Assembly: GCA_002408205.1 (NCBI GenBank)
Contig: DHQY01000014.1
Coordinates: forward strand, 36,573-100,572
DNA: 64,000 nt
Direction: 5' to 3'
Origin: Bacteroidales bacterium UBA5326
Lineage (GTDB): Bacteria > Bacteroidota > Bacteroidia > Bacteroidales > UBA932
In this document: one piece after another, positions 39,917 to 47,211 of the stretch
Layout: every line of letters starts with the position of its first letter
Numbering within the stretch: position 1 is the stretch's first letter
Translations under genes and position numbers: made by a program
Notes under the pieces: generated by a model
Told to the model about the DNA's origin: nothing
What the model saw: the letters and a program-made list of their open reading frames with translations, nothing else
The model's database searches: none

Positions 39917-41635
39917 TTATGATTTGATCTCCATGATGGATTCAGATACATTGATTATAAAATCCCCCACCCGCTCGCTCTCTCCAATAATATCCATAAA
40001 ATATACGCCTACCAGGTAGGAATAAGCGTTGTTTCCCAGATTCAGCAAATTGCCTTCACGCAGGTTGTCGCGGCATTCGTTAATGGCATGCTCGGCATCG
40101 TAGGCATTGGCAATATCGTGCAGCCGGGTATATCCGGCGTTCAGGTTTTCGATCATAACGTCAAAAGCCCTTTCTATCAATGCCAGCATACTCAGCACGT
40201 TCTTTGTCATCACCTCGTCAAAATGTATATTGTTGATCTTCTTGCGTTGAAGGATCCTCCCAATGTTATAACCAGAATCACCCATACTTTCCAGCTCTCC
40301 AATGATTTTGTACATGGACTGAATCCGGCTTCCCGATTCGGCACTGATTTCTTCCTCCCCGATCTTATTAAGGTATTCGGCAATTTCGAATTCAATACGG
40401 TCGGCCACCTGCTCATAATATTCCAGTTTTTTGAACAGGTTGTCGAATTCGTCCGTTTCGGATTTTATGACCGCTTCTTTGGCAAATTCATATTGTCTCT
40501 TCATGATGCGCGCAAAATGAACCACCTCTTGTTTAGCCTGGTCGAGAGACAGCTCTGCCGTGCTCAAAAGACCGCCCTGGATAAATTTCAGACGGTACTT
40601 TTCTTCCTCTTTCGGAGCCTTTATTACAAGAGTAACCAATTTGCAAAGCTGGGGAGTGAACCAGACAAGGATGAACGTATTGGTCACGTTAAATAAGGTA
40701 TGGAGCAGCGAGACGGCATAAAGTACCGAGGTGGAGGCCGCAGCAGGGTCGGTTGCCTGGGAAATGGGAATAAACGGATCGTCGGCTCCCAGTCCGGTGA
40801 CAATTAGTGACACAAGTTTTAAAAAAGGCCGGAAAATAATTAAAACCCAAAAAACACCAAAAACATTAAAAAAAGTATGGGCCAACGCAGCTCTCTTGGC
40901 CGATACATTCCCCACCGCCGCCGCAAGATTTGCCGTTATGGTGGTCCCAATGTTTTCACCCAGAACCATGGCACAGCCAATTTCAAACGGGATCCAGCCC
41001 AGGTTGAGCATGACAAGGGTAAGGGCCATAGTAGCACTGGAAGATTGCAGGATTATAGTCATAACCGTCCCAATACCGACAAAGATCAGGGTAGAACCAA
41101 ATCCCCAGCCGGTCCACGATTGAAGAAAATGAAGTGCCTGCGGATTCGAGCCCAGGTCGGGAACCGAATCTTTCATAAACGTAAGGCCCAGAAAGAGCAG
41201 GGCAAACCCTATAATCATTTCACCCAGGTTCTTTCTCTTTTGACGTTTAGCCATTGTAAAAATAAACCCGAGCCCGATAAGCGGAATAGATATAAGAGCA
41301 ATATCGGCCTTGAAACCCAGTAATGATATTAGCCAGGCGGTAACGGTAGTCCCGATATTCGCGCCCATGATCACTCCAACGGCCTGCAACAGTGTCAGTA
41401 GTCCGGCATTCACGAAACTCACGACCATAACGGTGGTGGCACTGGAAGACTGGATGACAGCCGTAACAAAAAGACCGGTAAGGACACGTTTGAGGGGATT
41501 TGAAGTCATTGACGCCAGGAAACTTCGTAAACCGTCTCCCGCAACTTTCTGCAAAGATTCGCTCATGAGCGTCATCCCATACAGAAACAGCCCCAATGAA
41601 CCAAGTAAAGTCAAAATTTGTAATACTGTGTTCAT
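39917..41635 (-). CDS. Na/Pi cotransporter with PhoU-like C-terminal domain
   Basis: The 572-residue protein has the duplicated Na/Pi cotransporter fold: two QSSSAT signatures (QSSSATTVMVVSF near residue 60 and QSSSATMALTLVM near residue 200), about nine membrane helices up to residue 330, and a soluble C-terminal PhoU-like helical domain (about 350-570). Bacterial relatives (NptA, YjbB) move phosphate with sodium; some export it. ATG 41635 is chosen since a membrane helix begins soon after. It is divergent from the ThuA-GH18 gene across 67 bases. Confidence 0.89.
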   Translation of the reverse strand: MNTVLQILTLLGSLGLFLYGMTLMSESLQKVAGDGLRSFLASMTSNPLKRVLTGLFVTAVIQSSSATTVMVVSFVNAGLLTLLQAVGVIMGANIGTTVTAWLISLLGFKADIALISIPLIGLGFIFTMAKRQKRKNLGEMIIGFALLFLGLTFMKDSVPDLGSNPQALHFLQSWTGWGFGSTLIFVGIGTVMTIILQSSSATMALTLVMLNLGWIPFEIGCAMVLGENIGTTITANLAAAVGNVSAKRAALAHTFFNVFGVFWVLIIFRPFLKLVSLIVTGLGADDPFIPISQATDPAAASTSVLYAVSLLHTLFNVTNTFILVWFTPQLCKLVTLVIKAPKEEEKYRLKFIQGGLLSTAELSLDQAKQEVVHFARIMKRQYEFAKEAVIKSETDEFDNLFKKLEYYEQVADRIEFEIAEYLNKIGEEEISAESGSRIQSMYKIIGELESMGDSGYNIGRILQRKKINNIHFDEVMTKNVLSMLALIERAFDVMIENLNAGYTRLHDIANAYDAEHAINECRDNLREGNLLNLGNNAYSYLVGVYFMDIIGESERVGDFIINVSESIMEIKS

Positions 41636-41674
41636 ACGTTCGCTTTTATCCTGCAAAGATGCATTGTTTTTTTG

Positions 41675-41682
41675 TACTTTTG
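41675..41682 (+). promoter_or_regulatory. -7 box of the ThuA-GH18 gene
   Basis: TACTTTTG matches TAnnTTTG and lies 20 bases before the ATG at 41703. On the minus strand, CATCTTTG (41654-41661) is a one-mismatch box for the Na/Pi gene. The box shows that the protein starts at 41703 and not at any upstream in-frame codon. Confidence 0.65.
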
Positions 41683-41702
41683 TTTATGCAAGAAACGCAA
41701 TT

Positions 41703-43400
41703 ATGAACATCAGACGAAGCATATTGTTAGTAACGGCCTTATTTGCCGGCGCCTCCCTGTTTTCTCAGACACGGGATTTTAAAGTCATTGCCTTCTATAG
41801 TGAATCGGTTGACCCTGAACATGTAGTCTTTGCAAATACTGCCGTAGATTTTTTTGCCGGTCTGTCCTCATGGAACAGTTTCACTTTTGAGTCCACCACC
41901 GATATGCGCCATATGAACTACGCCAAATTACATCAATACGACGTGGTCATGATGTTCAACGACCTTACGTTTACCCCGGCTCAGCAAGAGGCATTCCAAA
42001 AATATATGGAAAACGGAGGAGGCTGGTACGGGATGCACATTGCCGCATTGGTTAAGGACGGCAAATGGGACTGGTTTACCCATTTCCTGGGTGGTTGCAT
42101 CCTGTCCCGCTACAGCTGGCCGCCCCTGCCCGCCAAGCTGTCTGTGGAAGACCCGCTTCACCCCGTTTGCAAAGGCTTGCCCGGACAATTTGTATCGCCG
42201 GTGAATGAATGGTACCAATGGGGACCCGCCCCTGGAGACAATCCGCAGGTGGACGTTCTGGTAAGTCTGGCACCGGACGAATTCCCTCATGGCATTAAGA
42301 ACGAGATCACCGAGGGAGATGTGCCCGTTGTCTGGACACATACTAAATACCGAATGATCTACCTGAATATGGGGCATGGAAAAAATATATTTTCAGATGC
42401 CACACAGAACCATTTATTCGTAAATGCATTGCAATGGCTTGTAAGAAAAGAAGTGCCCGTTGAGGAAAGAGTATCGGTAGCCTATGTGACATCGTGGGAA
42501 ACCGGGATACCCGATCCCTCATTGCTCACTCATATCAACTACGCTTTTGGACATGTAAACGAAACATTTAACGGCATCACGGTGGATAACCCGGAACGTT
42601 TTCAAAGTATTGTGGGCCTGAAGTCCCTGAAACCCGAGTTGAAAGTTTCCCTGTCCATAGGCGGCTGGGGCAGCGGAAGGTTCAGTGAAATGGCTGCCAT
42701 TCCGGAAAACAGAAAAGCTTTTGCCGCAGACTGCCGCAGGGTTGTGGAAGAGTACCGGCTGGACGGCATAGACATTGACTGGGAATACCCCACTAACCGC
42801 GGACCCGGGATATCTTCGGCTCCCGAAGATACGCGAAACTTTACGCTGCTAATGAAAGACATACGTCAGGCCATTGGCCCCGGCAGGCTGCTTACTCTAG
42901 CCTCGGCCGCCAGCGGAAAATTCATAGATTTTAAATCGCTGAACGGTGTAGTTGATTTTGTAAATATTATGACCTACGATATGTCGGTCCCCCCGTTCCA
43001 TCATTCGGGCCTGTACCCGTCCTCCATGACCGGACCGTTATCGTGCTACGAGGCAGTACTTGCCCATATCCGGGCCGGTTTTCCCAGGAACAAACTGGTA
43101 TTGGGAATACCTTTTTACGGTAAACCGGGAAAAGATTTTCCAAAAGGAGCCAATGACTACGGACAACTGATCCAGCTCGCCGACTACGAACAAAAATGGG
43201 ATGATATTGCCAAAGCGCCTTACCTTACCGGCCCCGGAGGGGAAATTGTATGTACATACGACAACCCGCGTTCTATCGGATACAAGTGCCGTTTCATTCT
43301 TAAATACGGGCTGAAAGGCGCCATGTTTTGGGATTATAACGGCGACGACGAACTGGGCAGTCTCCGGAAAGCTATATATGACGGAATTTTATTACCTTAG
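41703..43400 (+). CDS. Secreted ThuA-like domain fused to GH18 chitinase-type hydrolase
   Basis: The 565-residue protein has a signal peptide (RRSILLVTALFAGASLFSQ). A ThuA-like glutamine-amidotransferase-fold domain spans about residues 25-245 (NGGGWYGMHIAAL and VVWTHTKYRMIYLNMGHG). A GH18 TIM barrel follows at about 255-565, with LSIGGWGSGRFSEMA and the catalytic motif DGIDIDWEYP (Asp354 to Glu361, Glu361 the acid). ThuA-like domains occur in secreted sugar-related proteins of Bacteroidetes; GH18 cuts beta-1,4-linked N-acetylglucosamine in chitin or N-glycans. The fusion is uncommon to my knowledge. A RidA-like gene follows 17 bases later. Confidence 0.87.
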   Translation: MNIRRSILLVTALFAGASLFSQTRDFKVIAFYSESVDPEHVVFANTAVDFFAGLSSWNSFTFESTTDMRHMNYAKLHQYDVVMMFNDLTFTPAQQEAFQKYMENGGGWYGMHIAALVKDGKWDWFTHFLGGCILSRYSWPPLPAKLSVEDPLHPVCKGLPGQFVSPVNEWYQWGPAPGDNPQVDVLVSLAPDEFPHGIKNEITEGDVPVVWTHTKYRMIYLNMGHGKNIFSDATQNHLFVNALQWLVRKEVPVEERVSVAYVTSWETGIPDPSLLTHINYAFGHVNETFNGITVDNPERFQSIVGLKSLKPELKVSLSIGGWGSGRFSEMAAIPENRKAFAADCRRVVEEYRLDGIDIDWEYPTNRGPGISSAPEDTRNFTLLMKDIRQAIGPGRLLTLASAASGKFIDFKSLNGVVDFVNIMTYDMSVPPFHHSGLYPSSMTGPLSCYEAVLAHIRAGFPRNKLVLGIPFYGKPGKDFPKGANDYGQLIQLADYEQKWDDIAKAPYLTGPGGEIVCTYDNPRSIGYKCRFILKYGLKGAMFWDYNGDDELGSLRKAIYDGILLP

Positions 43401-43417
43401 CACGCCAAAAACTTATA

Positions 43418-44536
43418 ATGGAATTTATCCGTCACACAACCGATCCCAATTTTTTATGCTCTGTTGAAATATCCGCATTCCGGCCGGAATGCGGCGGGGA
43501 GACAGAATATCATTTTATTCTTAAACCTTCCTCCGGAGGGTCGTTTGAACAACAACTCGCTCAACTTCATTCCTGCCTTAAGCAACTTCTGTGTCAGCCA
43601 GAATACGTAAACGCCCGGCCCGAATTCATCCGGTATTTTCTGAGCGATCCCATGAGCCAGAGGCAATGGATCCGTTCTCAACAGGAGTTTCGACCCTCTT
43701 GTCCTGTCTCTGTTATAGGGCAGTCTCCGGCTGACGGCACCCATGTGGCTCTCTGGGTATATCTGCGGGAAAAGAAACCTGCTCCGGAACGCCGCGAAAA
43801 TGACTTTCTTTTCTTCTGGACCACAGAGCGATACTGTACTGCCGGCAATGTCACACAACAGACTCAGAAATTGCTCATGGACTATGAACAATGGCTCAGG
43901 GCCAACGGATGCTCTATGATGGGGAACTGCATACGCACGTGGTTTTATGTAAAGGACATAGACAGTAACTATACGGCCTTTGCGAAAGCCAGGACCGAGT
44001 ATTTTGCCCGTATTGGCATGACGGATAAGACTCACTACATAGCCAGCACCGGAATTGAAGGGACCAATGCATCTGCCGGCTCTTTTGTAACCATGGATGC
44101 CTTTGCCATCGCAGGTATAAAACCCGCTCAGGTCCAATACCTTCACGGGTTGTCGCATCTGAGTCCCACGCACATTTACGGCGTTACTTTTGAACGGGGT
44201 ACGACCGTTTCTTTTCCCGACAGGAAACATATCTATATATCAGGTACGGCCAGCATAGATAACCATGGCAATGTTCTTTTCCTGAACGATGTTAAGGCCC
44301 AGGCCATGAGAATGCTGGAAAACGTGCAGGTTCTTCTGTCCGAGGCAGGGGCCGGTTTGGCCGATGTCGCACAGATCATCGTTTACCTTCGTAACGGGGA
44401 AGATTACCCGGTGGTAAGGGATATTCTGTCGGGGAAACTGCCTCCGGCACCTGTCGTCTATACCCTGGGCAGGGTCTGCCGTCCATCGTGGCTTATAGAA
44501 ATGGAATGCATTGCAGTCATTCCTTTTGTTCAATAA
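43418..44536 (+). CDS. RidA/chorismatase-like two-domain protein
   Basis: The 372-residue protein has a RidA (YjgF/YER057c/UK114) domain at the C-terminus (about 270-372). ISGTASIDNHGNV, QAMRMLENVQVLLSEAGAGLADVAQIIVYL and RPSWLIEMECIAV hold the conserved Arg and Glu. A second, diverged RidA-like unit precedes it (about 130-230, IRTWFYVKDIDSNYTAF). This double arrangement resembles FkbO/Hyg5 chorismatases, which split chorismate; it also occurs in proteins labelled translation inhibitor. The actual substrate is unclear. No signal peptide is present. It follows ThuA-GH18 by 17 bases. Confidence 0.7.
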   Translation: MEFIRHTTDPNFLCSVEISAFRPECGGETEYHFILKPSSGGSFEQQLAQLHSCLKQLLCQPEYVNARPEFIRYFLSDPMSQRQWIRSQQEFRPSCPVSVIGQSPADGTHVALWVYLREKKPAPERRENDFLFFWTTERYCTAGNVTQQTQKLLMDYEQWLRANGCSMMGNCIRTWFYVKDIDSNYTAFAKARTEYFARIGMTDKTHYIASTGIEGTNASAGSFVTMDAFAIAGIKPAQVQYLHGLSHLSPTHIYGVTFERGTTVSFPDRKHIYISGTASIDNHGNVLFLNDVKAQAMRMLENVQVLLSEAGAGLADVAQIIVYLRNGEDYPVVRDILSGKLPPAPVVYTLGRVCRPSWLIEMECIAVIPFVQ

Positions 44537-44537
44537 A

Positions 44538-44565
44538 AAAAGCCGTCCCGGAAGGAACGGCTTTT
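44538..44565. terminator. Bidirectional terminator between the RidA-like gene and rpmA
   Basis: AAAAGCCGT pairs with ACGGCTTTT over 9 bases with a 10-base loop. A-rich and T-rich flanks on both sides make it work in either direction. It is the only clear intrinsic terminator at a convergent junction in the window. Confidence 0.85.
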
Positions 44566-44589
44566 GCGGGTCCTGATTTTATAGTGTAA

Positions 44590-44859
44590 CTAAGCTTCAG
44601 CCACAGTCACAGGCTGAATGGAAACGTACGATTTATTATTTGCTTTTTTGCGAAATACTACAACGCCGTCTTTTAAGGCATATAAAGTATGATCTTTTCC
44701 AATGCCTACATTTTCACCGGGGTTATGAACCGTTCCGCGTTGACGGACCAGAATGTTCCCCGCTTTAGCTGCCTGACCCCCGAATAATTTTACTCCTAAA
44801 CGTTTACTTTGTGATTCGCGGCCGTTCTTTGAACTACCGACACCCTTTTTATGAGCCAT
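44590..44859 (-). CDS. rpmA: Ribosomal protein L27
   Basis: The 89-residue protein starts MAHKKGVGSSKNGRESQSK and contains KLFGGQAAKAGNILVRQRGT, the full bL27 pattern. The N-terminal tail reaches the peptidyl-transferase centre. It has no cleavable N-terminal extension of the Firmicutes type. It is cotranscribed with rplU, 18 bases downstream of it. Confidence 0.97.
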   Translation of the reverse strand: MAHKKGVGSSKNGRESQSKRLGVKLFGGQAAKAGNILVRQRGTVHNPGENVGIGKDHTLYALKDGVVVFRKKANNKSYVSIQPVTVAEA

Positions 44860-44877
44860 AATCTTACTTTTTAGAAA

Positions 44878-45186
44878 TTATGAAATAGAGTCAATTTGAA
44901 TTTGTGTCAGATATTGGCGATGCCCGTTACATTTCTGATATCCTTTTCTGCGTTTTTTCTTGAAAACCAGAACTTTTTCACCTTTCAGGTGTTTCAATAC
45001 CGTGGCGCTTACACTGGCACCATCAACATAAGGAGCTCCGACCACTACTGTTCCGTCATTGTCTTTTAATAACACTTTTTCAAACTGGATACTGGCTCCT
45101 TCTTCAGCCTGAAGACGGTGTACAAACACCTTCCGGCCCTGCTCAACCTTGAATTGCTGTCCTGCAATATCTACAATTGCGTACAT
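44878..45186 (-). CDS. rplU: Ribosomal protein L21
   Basis: The 102-residue protein matches bL21: MYAIVDIAGQQFKVEQGRKVFVHRL at the start, DNDGTVVVGAPYVDGASV in the middle and KKKRRKGYQKCNGHRQ near the end. It is a structural protein of the large subunit and heads the rplU-rpmA message. The leader is about 97 bases, long for this window. Confidence 0.97.
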   Translation of the reverse strand: MYAIVDIAGQQFKVEQGRKVFVHRLQAEEGASIQFEKVLLKDNDGTVVVGAPYVDGASVSATVLKHLKGEKVLVFKKKRRKGYQKCNGHRQYLTQIQIDSIS

Positions 45187-45289
45187 ATAATATGTTTATT
45201 TGGTTTCAACTGCAAGCGGATGTGCTTTTAAACATCTCTTTATCAATAGCTTGTCAGTCATCAATATAGTTTCCCCGAAAATCGGACTG

Positions 45290-45320
45290 CAAAGGTAAAA
45301 AAGTTTCCCGGAAATGCAAA
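45290..45320 (-). promoter_or_regulatory. -33/-7 promoter of rplU-rpmA
   Basis: Read on the minus strand: TTTG (45320-45317), a 19-base spacer and TACCTTTG (45297-45290), a consensus Bacteroidetes promoter. The leader to rplU is about 97 bases. Confidence 0.8.
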
Positions 45321-45327
45321 GAAAAAG

Positions 45328-45335
45328 TATCTTTG
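45328..45335 (+). promoter_or_regulatory. -7 box of the ATPase-Sir2 operon
   Basis: TATCTTTG matches the consensus and lies 21 bases before ATG 45356. It stands back to back with the rplU promoter, whose -33 element is only 8 bases away. It excludes an upstream start at 45314. Confidence 0.65.
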
Positions 45336-45355
45336 TCTGTTACTACAAGCCTGTT

Positions 45356-46522
45356 ATGAATTCACCTTTTGTATTTACAAGACCCCTTCAGCCGGGAGAA
45401 GTCCTTGGCCGGACATCGGGCATTAATTGGTTATCTTCCAATTTATTAAAAGGACAGAACTCTGTTGTTTGGGACCATCCGGGGACAGGTAAAACTTCAT
45501 TCATAAACAAGGCCCTCATGCAGATGCAAAAAGGGAACAGTCATTTCATCCTGTGCAGGGTGCCGTGTTTCAATATAAGAAGCCTTAACGCTTTACATGC
45601 CACCATGGCCAACGTTTTGTTCAGGGCGCTCGCCGGTACGCTTGGAGAATGGGAACACCTGGTTTCCGTGCTGCTCCCCGATCTTCGTCCCGATATTGCT
45701 CTTCAGCGGCATGGCGACAATGAATTCACCCTGTCCTTTGGTGACCGTTTTCCGGCCGGGCAACCGGAAGAATTAATCCGGCTTCCGCAAAGAGCGGCTG
45801 AACATACCGGACGGCCCGTGCTGTTTGTGCTGGAATCATTGCATACATTTCTATCCACAGCTACAGGGCTTTCCTCCGGCGGACTCGCCCAGCTGGCCAA
45901 ATGCTGGAAACAGCAGACTAATGTTACTTTTCTTCTCTGCGGGACAGGCAGTACCCAACCTTCCATGCCGACCGTTTTCAACGATCTTTTTGGTATGAAA
46001 CGGCCATTTTTCGGATTTGCCGAGCACGTTCCCCTGGAACCGATAGAGGAAAAAGAGTTCACCGAATATATCATAAAGAGTTTTTCTAAAGCCGGAAGGG
46101 TTATCTCCAGGGATTTCGCGGAAATGATCTGCCGTAAGATGGAAGGACATCCATACTATATTCAGCAGTTTGCCGATCTTTGTTACTCCAATACCAAGGG
46201 ATACATGATTGAATCTATGTATTTTAGCGGTTATGAGGAACTGTTGGACATTCACCACAGCCGTTTTGAAATCTTGTGCAGTGACCTTTCAGTTCCGCAG
46301 ATCCAGTTTCTCAGGGCGCTTACAGATCAGGTGGAACAGTTCAGTTCCTCCGGCGTACTCATGAAATACGGGCTCAACTCCTCTGCCAACGTGTACCGCG
46401 TCAGGGAAGCGCTTGAAAAAAAATATGTCATAGAAACCGTTCACAGGAAACCAAAGTTCATAGATCCGTTATTCAGGCTCTGGTTCCAGGAAAGGTTCTG
46501 TAAAACATACTGGATCCCATGA
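45356..46522 (+). CDS. AAA/STAND-type ATP-binding protein
   Basis: The 388-residue protein has a P-loop (DHPGTGKTS, about residue 42), a probable sensor/Walker B region (PVLFVLESLHTFL, about residue 155), and a C-terminal winged-helix-like part (about 310-388). It resembles the archaeal-ATPase-like family common in Bacteroidetes, where it is annotated only as ATP-binding protein. Most such proteins have no known job. It heads a four-gene run in which each stop overlaps the next start by four bases. Confidence 0.75.
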   Translation: MNSPFVFTRPLQPGEVLGRTSGINWLSSNLLKGQNSVVWDHPGTGKTSFINKALMQMQKGNSHFILCRVPCFNIRSLNALHATMANVLFRALAGTLGEWEHLVSVLLPDLRPDIALQRHGDNEFTLSFGDRFPAGQPEELIRLPQRAAEHTGRPVLFVLESLHTFLSTATGLSSGGLAQLAKCWKQQTNVTFLLCGTGSTQPSMPTVFNDLFGMKRPFFGFAEHVPLEPIEEKEFTEYIIKSFSKAGRVISRDFAEMICRKMEGHPYYIQQFADLCYSNTKGYMIESMYFSGYEELLDIHHSRFEILCSDLSVPQIQFLRALTDQVEQFSSSGVLMKYGLNSSANVYRVREALEKKYVIETVHRKPKFIDPLFRLWFQERFCKTYWIP

Positions 46523-47211
46523 AACATCTTGTTGTACTGACAGGAGCCGGAATGAGCGCGGAAAGTGGGATCAGGACATTCCGGGACCATGACGGCCTGT
46601 GGGAGAATTACCCTGTCCAGGAGGTAGCCTCCATTGAAGGATGGTACAAAAATCCGGAGCTGATGCTCCGTTTTTACAACGAAAGACGCCTACAACTCAG
46701 GGATGTTTCTCCCAACGAAGGGCACAAAACACTGGCCCGTCTGGAAAATATTTTTAACATCCAGATCATAACCCAGAATATCGATGACCTGCACGAAAGG
46801 GCCGGCAGCAACCATGTACTCCATCTTCACGGAGAACTCACAAAAGCACGGAGCGAAAAAAATGACAACCTTATTGTTGATATTGGATACAATCCCATCC
46901 GGCCCGGTGACAAGGCCTCTGACGGAGCCCGGCTCAGACCGCACATTGTCTGGTTTGGAGAAGCAGTACCCAATATCGGCCCGGCTGCTCAAATGGTGGA
47001 AAAAGCAGATATGCTGCTTATCATAGGCACTTCACTGGTGGTTTATCCGGCTGCGGGACTTATTCACTACGCAAGACCGGATATTCCCGTATACCTGGTA
47101 GATCCCCATCCGGCCATCACCTCAAATAATAAAATCCATATTATTGCCGATAAAGCCGTAGCCGGTCTGACGCGCTTTGAAGAAATCATTGCCAAATCAT
47201 ATCAGGAATGA
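46519..47211 (+). CDS. Sir2-family NAD-dependent deacylase, zinc-less type
   Basis: The 230-residue protein has the Sir2 core: GAGMSAESGIRTFRDHDGLW (about 8-27), TQNIDDLHERAG (about 90) with the NAD-binding Asn-Ile-Asp, and the catalytic His in LHLHGE (about residue 107). The four zinc cysteines of classical sirtuins are absent; the region between HGE and RPHIVWFGE carries none. From memory, such zinc-less forms are common in Bacteroidetes. The likely role is removal of acyl groups from protein lysines. It overlaps its neighbours on both sides by four bases. Confidence 0.88.
   Translation: MKHLVVLTGAGMSAESGIRTFRDHDGLWENYPVQEVASIEGWYKNPELMLRFYNERRLQLRDVSPNEGHKTLARLENIFNIQIITQNIDDLHERAGSNHVLHLHGELTKARSEKNDNLIVDIGYNPIRPGDKASDGARLRPHIVWFGEAVPNIGPAAQMVEKADMLLIIGTSLVVYPAAGLIHYARPDIPVYLVDPHPAITSNNKIHIIADKAVAGLTRFEEIIAKSYQE

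Noticed and set aside
41310..41702. N-terminal extension of the ThuA-GH18 protein
   Set aside because: It lies antisense to the Na/Pi gene and upstream of the promoter at 41675-41682; a clean signal peptide begins at ATG 41703.
45356..47211. ATPase plus Sir2 as an antiviral defence pair
   Set aside because: Sir2 looks like the stand-alone deacylase type, the operon continues with metabolic genes, and there is no effector domain; kept only as a minor alternative in the operon finding.
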